From Bacillota bacterium (GTDB lineage Bacteria > Bacillota > Clostridia > Peptostreptococcales > Anaerovoracaceae), in contig JAFRLD010000035.1 of assembly GCA_017431395.1 (NCBI GenBank), forward strand, positions 1-8,295: DNA of 8,295 nucleotides. Reading direction: 5' to 3'. The stretch's first letter is position 1. Each line of letters opens with the position of its first letter. Shown piece by piece: positions 1 to 5,174 of the stretch. The position numbers and the translations under genes were made by a program. The notes under the pieces are model-generated. The model saw nothing but the letters and a program-made list of their open reading frames with translations. It made no database searches and was not told the origin of the DNA.

Positions 1-2
1 CG

Positions 3-152
3 ATCTTCATTTACGGCTGCGAGGCGATTTGCTTCAGTCCGGCTGCTGCGCTGGTCTTTCTGATCGCTTCCGTCATCGCCCATATTTTCTCCGGCGAGAT
101 GGGGATCTACCGGGAGCAGCCGACAGACCGGATCATCTGGAAGGTACTCTGA
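3..152 (+). CDS. C-terminal fragment of membrane protein, probably ClC-family chloride channel
   Basis: Only the last 49 codons are visible, read in frame from base 3 to the TGA at 150-152; the start lies outside the window. The fragment contains a hydrophobic helix (SPAAALVFLIASVIAHIFSG) followed by a short polar tail with GIYREQPTDRI. From memory, a terminal helix followed by 'SG..GIY..Q' is typical of the end of the transmembrane core of bacterial ClC chloride channels or chloride/proton antiporters, so that family is my best guess. Other polytopic transporters cannot be excluded from so short a piece. Its final 20 bp overlap the 3' end of the minus-strand tilS, so the two genes converge without any intergenic space or separate terminator. 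Confidence 0.5.
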   Translation: MFIYGCEAICFSPAAALVFLIASVIAHIFSGEMGIYREQPTDRIIWKVL

Positions 153-1323
153 AGAATACCCTCCCCTGTTTCACCGTCAGGCTGTATCCGCGCGGGAACT
201 GCACGGTCTTCGGGGCCTGCTTCTTCATGATGATCGCATCGGCTGCGCGAAGGCGTTCTTCCGAAATATCACTCTCGAGGCCGATCTCAGCGAAGGCTCT
301 TGTGACCACCCGGTGGCGGATCGCCTCCGGCTGCGAAGCGAGGCCCGCCCTGTCCAGGACCACCAGGCATGGATCAGCGCCGCCTGCCGCGTTTCCGTCG
401 CCTTCCGCGTTTCCGTAGCTTTCCGCGTTTCCGTCGCCTTCCATCACGGCTCCATCTGCATCCTCGATCCGAAGCTGCGCATACGCTGCATCCACCTGCC
501 GCCAAAGGTATTCCTTATCCGCCGCGGCGATCCGGCCGAGGCGAGCGAGCGTTCCGATGATGTTTTCGTTGTACTGCGCGAGCACCGGCAGCAGCTCCAG
601 ACGGATCCGGTTTCTCGTATAGACCGGCTCCAGATTGGTGTGGTCGATGACGGGCTCCAGTCCGTTTTCCTCGCAGTATGCTTCGATCTCTTCCCGCGGC
701 ACATCGAGCAAAGGCCGGACCACCGGGATCCCCCGCTCCATCCGATGATAAGCGATGCCGGACAGGCCGTCGGTCCCGGTCCCGCGCAGGATCCGGTGCA
801 GGATCGTCTCCGCCTGGTCATTGGCGTTCTGGGCGACGACGATACGGACGGCACCGGAGCTACCGGCCTGCTCGGTCCCGGCGGTTTCCCGTCCGGCTGC
901 TTTCTCCGTCTCGGCGGTTCCCTGACCAGCTGCCTCCTCCGCCACCTGGACGAACGCGTCATAGCGCGCTTTGCGGCCGGCTTCCTCGGAGGTCATCCCA
1001 AGTTCCTTCGCCATGGCATTACAGTCCACAACGAAACTGCGGCATGGCAGGACTCTGGGTGCGCCGGCTCTGGCGGGCGCACTTGCTCCAGCCTTTGCAC
1101 AAAGTTCTTCTACGTAGACCTGATCCCGCTCCGCCGCGCCCGGCCGGAACTGATGATTGATATGGACCGGATGGATGGTCAGGTCGAACTCCTCCGCGAT
1201 CCTTAGAAGCACGTGAAAAAGGCAGACCGAATCCGGTCCGCCGGACAGGCCGAGGACGATGTGGTCACCTTTATGGATCAGGTCATGGGACCGGATCGTT
1301 TGTCGCACTGTATCGATCAGCAT
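133..1323 (-). CDS. tilS: tRNA(Ile)-lysidine synthetase TilS, short form with low-complexity inserts
   Basis: This cytoplasmic enzyme attaches lysine to C34 of the CAU-anticodon isoleucine tRNA using ATP, so that the tRNA reads AUA; it is usually essential. The N-type ATP-pyrophosphatase P-loop SGGPDS is at residues 27-32. The second motif reads QNANDQAETILHRILRGTG (residues 165-183), and DHTNLEPVYTRNRIRLELLP (227-246) is the usual TilS segment. Three Ala/Gly/Glu-rich inserts interrupt the fold (about 77-95, 128-158 and 291-317); the last is encoded by three 18-bp repeats. The 396 residues end just after FPRGYSLTVKQGRVFF, so the extra C-terminal domain of B. subtilis or E. coli TilS appears to be missing. 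The start ATG has a good ribosome site, AAAGGAG at 1330-1336. It lies 40 bp downstream of pgeF and is the last gene of the operon. Confidence 0.93.
   Translation of the reverse strand: MLIDTVRQTIRSHDLIHKGDHIVLGLSGGPDSVCLFHVLLRIAEEFDLTIHPVHINHQFRPGAAERDQVYVEELCAKAGASAPARAGAPRVLPCRSFVVDCNAMAKELGMTSEEAGRKARYDAFVQVAEEAAGQGTAETEKAAGRETAGTEQAGSSGAVRIVVAQNANDQAETILHRILRGTGTDGLSGIAYHRMERGIPVVRPLLDVPREEIEAYCEENGLEPVIDHTNLEPVYTRNRIRLELLPVLAQYNENIIGTLARLGRIAAADKEYLWRQVDAAYAQLRIEDADGAVMEGDGNAESYGNAEGDGNAAGGADPCLVVLDRAGLASQPEAIRHRVVTRAFAEIGLESDISEERLRAADAIIMKKQAPKTVQFPRGYSLTVKQGRVFFRVPSR
389..442. repeat. Three tandem 18-bp repeats inside tilS
   Basis: Three units follow each other directly at 389-406, 407-424 and 425-442 (plus-strand unit GCGTTTCCGTCGCCTTCC). 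The first and third are identical, and the middle one differs at two positions. Because 18 is a multiple of three the reading frame of tilS is kept, and the repeats encode an Asp/Gly/Asn/Ala/Glu-rich stretch around residues 294-312. Replication slippage is the likely origin, so copy number may vary between strains. Confidence 0.9.
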
Positions 1324-1363
1324 TTTTCGCTCCTTTGATTTTGTTTGAGGCGGAGGACATTGT

Positions 1364-2236
1364 TTATTCTCCGAACCGGTTGACGATCATGGCCGTCTGC
1401 TCGTTTTGCATCCGGTGCGCCCGGTAGGAATAGAAGATGTCCGCATTGCACATGGTGCAGACATTGGATACCGCGATGCGGTCCGCTCTCACCCCCGCTT
1501 CCAGAAGGGTCATCCGGTTCGCTTCTCTCAGGTCCAGATGGTATTTACCGGATGGATATCGCCGGAAGATCCTGTCCGCGGCAGACCTGCCCCACTGGTC
1601 CGAAAACTGGTCATACACCTCATCGCCCATTTCATAACAGTCCACACAGATCCCGGGGCCGATCGCGGCATATATATCCTGTGGATCGCTTCCGAACCGT
1701 TCGGACATGCGCCGGATCGCTTCCGCGGGGATCTTACCGAGTGTCCCTTTCCAGCCCGCGTGTACAAGGCCGATGGTTTTGCGCACGGGATCCGCGATGT
1801 AGACCGGCGGACAGTCTCCGCCAAAGGCTGTCAAAAGCACGTCCGGAAGGTCCGTGACCAGACCGTCGATATCTCTTCTGTGGGCAGGCTTCTCAGTTCG
1901 CAGGATCGGACCAAGGTCCTCCGGCGTGACTACATAGACCCGGTTCGTATGGGTCTGGTCCGTGATGGATTCGTGCTCGATGGACGATCCCAGCTGGTGG
2001 GCCAGCTTATCCCTGTTTTCGAAGACCACCGGGGCAGCCTCGGCAAGATCCTCATGATTCATGACGACGACCCTGAGGCCTTCCTCCCCTTCGCCTCGCT
2101 GAGCATCGAAGGTCCGGAATCTGGTCGAATACAGATTGGGGACTCCCAGGCGGTCCAGCAGATCAACGGACAAATAAGGGATCTGCTCTGTATGGAGGTT
2201 GAATACTTTTTTCTGGTCGGAATACTGTATCTTCAT
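1364..2236 (-). CDS. pgeF: PgeF/YfiH-family laccase-domain protein (purine nucleoside phosphorylase-like)
   Basis: This 290-residue cytoplasmic protein belongs to the Cu-oxidase_4 / YfiH family. E. coli members act in peptidoglycan quality control (PgeF), and other members have purine nucleoside phosphorylase or adenosine deaminase activity. The three metal-binding residues of the family are visible: His96 in DQTHTNRV, Cys142 in GGDCPPVYIAD, and His159 in GLVHAGWKGT. The conserved AAIGPGICVDCYEM (190-203) and the segment SNVCTMCNADIFYSYR (257-272) follow. The ATG begins 3 bp after the TAG of the upstream surface-protein gene (TAGactATG), and I see no good ribosome site, so translation is probably coupled to that gene. 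The next gene, tilS, is 40 bp downstream. Family assignment is secure; the in vivo substrate is not shown by sequence. Confidence 0.9.
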   Translation of the reverse strand: MKIQYSDQKKVFNLHTEQIPYLSVDLLDRLGVPNLYSTRFRTFDAQRGEGEEGLRVVVMNHEDLAEAAPVVFENRDKLAHQLGSSIEHESITDQTHTNRVYVVTPEDLGPILRTEKPAHRRDIDGLVTDLPDVLLTAFGGDCPPVYIADPVRKTIGLVHAGWKGTLGKIPAEAIRRMSERFGSDPQDIYAAIGPGICVDCYEMGDEVYDQFSDQWGRSAADRIFRRYPSGKYHLDLREANRMTLLEAGVRADRIAVSNVCTMCNADIFYSYRAHRMQNEQTAMIVNRFGE

Positions 2237-2239
2237 AGT

Positions 2240-3904
2240 CTATGGGATCGCGATCGGGTCCACCGTCCGCAGGATCGCGTCGCCGATCCCGCCGGTCCCG
2301 TTGTTCATCAGAATGATCAGGTGTTTGTCGTCCACAAAACAGCTCTCGATCTCGCCGATCGGCACATTGTAACTGCCGAGATAGGCTCCGTCTGAGGTCC
2401 GGTACAGGTCGATATAGCTGGTGTTTCCGGAGACCCAGGTGCAGACCAGGGCGACGCCGTTATAGGCGCCGATGTCCTGCGCGTGGTTATAGCGGGCCCG
2501 CTTCCAGATGAATTTCTCCACATTAAAGTCGTCGTCGCAGACGTAGATCTCATTGCCTTTGGACAGATAGTATTTGTTGTTGCTGTCATCATAAGCGATG
2601 CCGGAGGTCACCTTTGGCAGGGTGAAGTCCTTCTCGAGGGCGCCGGACTCAGGGTCATAAGCCGAGCATGAGGCGGACCGGATCTGGCGATGGGTCTTGA
2701 CCGTATAGATCAGGTCCGTGTTCGGGTTATATGTGCTCCCGTTGGCATGGCCCATGCCGCTGATGCCGGTAGCCCCCAGATACTCGCCCTTATTGCTGTA
2801 GGATACGAGGGCGCCTCTGCTGCCTCCGTGATCGACATACGTCACAACGTACTTGTCTCCCACGAGGCTCATGGACTGCGGGACGCTCGCGCCTCCGCTG
2901 CCGGAGATGTGCGTTACGATCTCCAGGTTGGAACCATCCAGGGTCATCAGGTTATGGCCGGAGCCGTAACTCTCTGCGCTCGCCGCCGTGGACTTGACTT
3001 TTACCGCCTCGGAGGGTTCGCTCTCGATCTGGTCTTCGCCCACGGTCGCGGTCGCCTTTAACTTGTATTTCGCCTGATCCCGCGGCAGATCCACAGCGAT
3101 CGTTTCCCCGCTGAATTCCGCGTAATCCTTGTATCTTTTTTTCGCCGGATCGTATTTGCGAAGCACATAGCCTTTGGCATATTCCACCGGCTCCCAGCGG
3201 AGGGTCGCTGTCGTATCCGTCTTCTTCGCCAGCTTCATCTGCGGGGTGTCCAGCGCATCCGGATAAACGATGACCTGCACGGTCTTCTCTGCCGCCTTAT
3301 ACTGATCCCCCTCGGCTACATTGATGGTCACCTTCGCCCGTCCATCCGAAATGAACCGCATGATCCCATTCTTCGAAACGGTCACGACGCTTGGATCGCT
3401 GGAGGTATATGTGATATTTCCGTGCGCCTCGGCTTCGATCGCCCTCTTCTTATCTTCCAGGCCGATGTATCTGTCTTTTTCCGTCTCGACCTCCTGCCTC
3501 AGTTTGTGGGTCTTGACGTTTTTAGACGTGGCAGCGGAAAGTCCGCCGATCTGATTGATCGCCGTGACCGTCACCCGGTATTCCTGGTCCAGTACATCCA
3601 GTTCGATCTTGCAGAACGGATCTTCCGACAGATAGATTTTCGGACGCATCCCGGTCTGCTGCAGGAAGATCTCATACCCCTCCGCATCTGCATCGTCCCA
3701 GCTCACATCAAGCGCGGTCCTGTTCTGATGTACCGTCAGGCCCGTCACCTCGTACTGTACGGTGCTTGCCATACTGGTGAACGCCATCGTTCCGAGCGTG
3801 GCAACACAAGCAGCGACCATGAAAACCACCGCGGCCGCGTACTTGATCTTTATGTGCCGGCCCTGGAACAGGCCTCTTGTGAACAGCTCTTTAAGACGTT
3901 CCAA
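2240..3904 (-). CDS. Membrane-anchored or secreted surface protein with FN3-like and Ig-like (Big_2) domains
   Basis: I do not recognise a named protein. With a TTG start at 3904 it has 554 residues. A basic N-terminus leads into a hydrophobic helix at about 22-46 that ends in TSMAST, so it is either a signal peptide or a type II membrane anchor. Next come a fibronectin-III-like domain (about 49-134), a Big_2-like Ig domain (about 140-215, with ITYTSSDPSVVTVSKNGIM) and a second FN3-like domain (about 216-305). The remaining 240 residues have repeated beta-strand patterns ending in GALVSYSNKGEYLG or SYIDLYRTSDGAYLG, suggesting a beta-propeller. No LPXTG sorting signal is present. I prefer 3904 over the upstream TTG at 3952: GGAGG (3913-3917) lies 8 nt before it, and the 3952 codon lies inside the -35 box. 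It is the first gene of the operon with pgeF and tilS; a cell-envelope role is inferred. Confidence 0.8.
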   Translation of the reverse strand: MERLKELFTRGLFQGRHIKIKYAAAVVFMVAACVATLGTMAFTSMASTVQYEVTGLTVHQNRTALDVSWDDADAEGYEIFLQQTGMRPKIYLSEDPFCKIELDVLDQEYRVTVTAINQIGGLSAATSKNVKTHKLRQEVETEKDRYIGLEDKKRAIEAEAHGNITYTSSDPSVVTVSKNGIMRFISDGRAKVTINVAEGDQYKAAEKTVQVIVYPDALDTPQMKLAKKTDTTATLRWEPVEYAKGYVLRKYDPAKKRYKDYAEFSGETIAVDLPRDQAKYKLKATATVGEDQIESEPSEAVKVKSTAASAESYGSGHNLMTLDGSNLEIVTHISGSGGASVPQSMSLVGDKYVVTYVDHGGSRGALVSYSNKGEYLGATGISGMGHANGSTYNPNTDLIYTVKTHRQIRSASCSAYDPESGALEKDFTLPKVTSGIAYDDSNNKYYLSKGNEIYVCDDDFNVEKFIWKRARYNHAQDIGAYNGVALVCTWVSGNTSYIDLYRTSDGAYLGSYNVPIGEIESCFVDDKHLIILMNNGTGGIGDAILRTVDPIAIP

Positions 3905-3923
3905 CGCACTTTCCTCCGATTCT

Positions 3924-3952
3924 ATTATACTTGTTTCATGCCCTTCGGTCAA
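3924..3952 (-). promoter_or_regulatory. Sigma-A-type promoter of the surface protein-pgeF-tilS operon
   Basis: On the minus strand, TTGACC (3947-3952) and TATAAT (3924-3929) are separated by exactly 17 bp, which is close to the consensus. Transcription would start near 3917, giving a leader of only about 13 nt that begins at or near the GGAGG ribosome site (3913-3917) for the TTG start at 3904. Confidence 0.8.
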
Positions 3953-3953
3953 A

Positions 3954-3980
3954 CAATCTGGACCTTTCTTGTCCAGATTG
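3954..3980. promoter_or_regulatory. Perfect 10-bp inverted repeat beside the -35 box: operator or plus-strand terminator
   Basis: CAATCTGGAC (3954-3963) and its exact complement GTCCAGATTG (3971-3980) flank a 7-nt spacer. The site ends one base upstream of the -35 box of the minus-strand promoter, a usual place for a regulator. On the plus strand it is followed by a T-rich run (3981-3998), so it could instead be an intrinsic terminator that stops antisense transcripts from the operon strand; no plus-strand gene that would need it lies upstream. Sequence alone does not decide. Confidence 0.6.
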
Positions 3981-4032
3981 TACTTTTTGTGTTTTTTTGT
4001 CCCAGCCTATACCAAATGTTGTGTTTTTGAGG

Positions 4033-4038
4033 TATACT
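4033..4038 (+). promoter_or_regulatory. Possible -10 element for the small gene at 4093
   Basis: TATACT matches the -10 consensus at five of six positions and lies 54 bp before the start codon, in an AT-rich stretch. No convincing -35 box is found 16-18 bp upstream, so this is a tentative promoter. Confidence 0.4.
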
Positions 4039-4092
4039 ATGTCCTGAACCGTTTTAGAAAACAACACTCATTATTTATACAGGAGGTACGTT

Positions 4093-4380
4093 ATGGCAGT
4101 TACGATCACAGGGAACGCAGATCCGAGAGAAGCTCAGGCTTACGTCGATTATCTGGAGGAGAAATACAACCGCAAGCTGGAGACGCTGGACATCAACATC
4201 GATGGCGAGTATGCGGATCTGAACTACAAATTCACGAACGTCCCGTTCGAGCGCATCCGCCGGATCACCGGCTATCTGGTCGGTACCATGGATCACTGGA
4301 ATGATGCTAAGACCGCGGAGGAAGCGGACCGCGTCAAGCATTCACTGGGTACACCCGGCGAGATGGAGCAGTTGAGCTAG
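4093..4380 (+). CDS. Small protein resembling the C-terminal tail of anaerobic ribonucleotide reductase (NrdD-like)
   Basis: This 95-residue soluble protein has a strong ribosome site (AGGAGG, 4081-4086) 6 nt before the ATG, so it is very likely a real gene. It has no signal peptide, membrane segment or cysteine. The second half carries RITGYLVG (57-64), WNDAK (69-73) and DRVKH (79-83). From memory, the end of class III (anaerobic) ribonucleoside-triphosphate reductase NrdD has a similar pattern, R(V/I)xGY...WNxGKxxExxDR, and short standalone proteins of this type occur in Clostridia. Without NrdD's zinc-binding cysteines or glycyl-radical motif it cannot itself be the reductase. A regulatory or accessory role is possible but unproven. 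It appears monocistronic, with its own terminator at 4401-4430. Confidence 0.85.
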   Translation: MAVTITGNADPREAQAYVDYLEEKYNRKLETLDINIDGEYADLNYKFTNVPFERIRRITGYLVGTMDHWNDAKTAEEADRVKHSLGTPGEMEQLS

Positions 4381-4400
4381 TATAAGTGATAAGCGACCAC

Positions 4401-4430
4401 GGGGCTGTTGCAGATGCAACAGCTCTTTTT
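4401..4430 (+). terminator. Rho-independent terminator of the NrdD-tail-like gene
   Basis: GCTGTTGC (4404-4411) pairs perfectly with GCAACAGC (4416-4423) around the 4-nt loop AGAT. Flanking bases extend the stem by G-U and G-C pairs, and it is followed by TTTTT (4426-4430). It lies 20 bp after the stop codon. Confidence 0.9.
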
Positions 4431-4490
4431 GTGTGCTGATGATTCGGTTCATCTTCCGAAAGTTCAGATGCCTTCGCGCGCTACTCTGGT

Positions 4491-4910
4491 ACGACCTGTG
4501 GCCATCTTCCCTGAGAAACCCGAAAAACGACACTTCGCGATTCGCATGGTTGAGAGCAGGTCAAATCGCGAATTCTCTTCCGACAAGGCTCTAGCACGAC
4601 CTGTGGCCATCTTCCCTGAGAAATCCGGAAAACGACGTTTCGCGATTCGCATGGTTGAGAACAGGTCAAATCGCGAATTCTCTTCCGGCAAGGCTCTGGC
4701 ACGACCTGTCGTCATCATTCTCGAAAAGCCTGAAATACGATATTTCGCGATTTGCACCTCTGAGAATGGCTTGGATCGCGTAATCTCCTTTTCAAGAAGA
4801 CACGCCAGTTGTGCTGCGCAGCGATTATTCAGCCGGGAATACTGCCCGTTCGCGATTTCATGCTTCCCAGAGGGGGATAATCGCGAATCGTCGTTTTAGA
4901 TGGGCAACCC
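4491..4910. repeat. Array of four tandem 105-bp units with paired TTCGCGATT / AATCGCGAA sites
   Basis: Units start at 4491, 4596, 4701 and 4806. Units 1 and 2 differ at 7 of 105 positions, all transitions; unit 3 is clearly diverged and unit 4 is recognisable mainly by its sites. TTCGCGATT occurs at 4534, 4639, 4744 and 4849, exactly 105 bp apart. Its complement AATCGCGAA occurs 30 bp after it in units 1, 2 and 4 (4564, 4669, 4879) and as a two-mismatch version in unit 3 (4774). Each pair could form a 9-bp hairpin with a 21-nt loop, or bind a protein as an inverted repeat. Since 105 is divisible by three, frames on both strands stay open through the array; none has convincing gene signals. 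The array fills most of the non-coding gap 4431-5058 between a terminated gene and alr. Confidence 0.9.
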
Positions 4911-4979
4911 CCGGTTATCGGCATCCCGGGCAACCGCCGGTTATCGGCATCCCGGGCAACCCCCGGCCATCGGCACCGA
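4902..4979. repeat. Three tandem 26-bp GC-rich repeats
   Basis: Units start at 4902, 4928 and 4954, with GGGCAACC at the head of each and GGTTATCGGCATCCC or a close variant following. The first two units are nearly identical and the third is partly diverged. CCCGGG palindromes form at the junctions and each unit contains a short GCCG/CGGC inverted repeat. The repeat begins immediately after the 105-bp array and lies about 80 bp upstream of the alr promoter. Confidence 0.9.
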
Positions 4980-5058
4980 GAAATGAACCGCCGCACTTAG
5001 TGTGATTTACGCCCTTTTTTCTGCTGGTAAAGCCCTCTTCCCATTCCCCGCCCTTTCA

Positions 5059-5067
5059 TGTTATACT
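5059..5067 (+). promoter_or_regulatory. Extended -10 promoter of alr
   Basis: TGTTATACT is a TGn-type extended -10 element (TG at 5059-5060, TATACT at 5062-5067). I see no good -35 box at the usual distance, which extended -10 promoters can tolerate. Predicted transcription start is near 5074, giving a leader of about 100 nt. Confidence 0.6.
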
Positions 5068-5073
5068 AATGGA

Positions 5074-5174
5074 CGGAAGGACCAGCCTTTGCATAGGCGG
5101 GGCGGTCCGTACCGAAATACCCGTAAGCGAATAGAAAGGAGCGTGCCGCGAGCCGCGCGACAGAACGAACGATT
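5074..5174 (+). promoter_or_regulatory. Structured alr leader with a distant Shine-Dalgarno
   Basis: The leader can fold a hairpin in which GGACC (5079-5083) pairs with GGTCC (5104-5108), with an inner GCCT/AGGC stem (5085-5088 / 5095-5098). The only good ribosome-site sequence, AAAGGAG (5135-5141), is 33 nt upstream of the alr ATG. Immediately before the ATG there is no purine-rich complement to 16S rRNA. A short GC stem (5141-5145 with 5154-5158) could shorten the effective distance. No known riboswitch or T-box motif is recognised. Confidence 0.35.

Noticed and set aside
313..1206. Long plus-strand open frame opposite tilS
   Set aside because: It lies entirely antisense to a well-supported tilS, has an arginine- and proline-rich composition typical of the shadow frame of a GC-rich gene, and shows no domain.
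1406..2395. Long plus-strand open frame opposite pgeF and the start of the surface gene
   Set aside because: It is antisense to two genes with clear motifs and crosses their boundary, with no protein signature of its own.
4464..4757. Minus-strand open frame of 97 codons in the same array
   Set aside because: Same repeat artefact; there is no recognisable domain and it is not needed to explain the sequence.
4408..4899. Open frame of 163 codons on the plus strand through the 105-bp array, with 35-residue internal repeats
   Set aside because: Its ATG lies inside the terminator hairpin and has no ribosome site. Frames on the other strand are open over the same region, because the repeat length is a multiple of three. 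The degenerate fourth unit keeps DNA sites rather than protein sequence.
4491..4979. CRISPR array
   Set aside because: The repeats are directly contiguous 105-bp and 26-bp units without unique spacers between short identical repeats, and no cas gene is present.
5074..5174. T-box or other known riboswitch in the alr leader
   Set aside because: The leader is only about 100 nt and lacks a recognisable T-box sequence, a specifier stem or a terminator hairpin with a T-tract.
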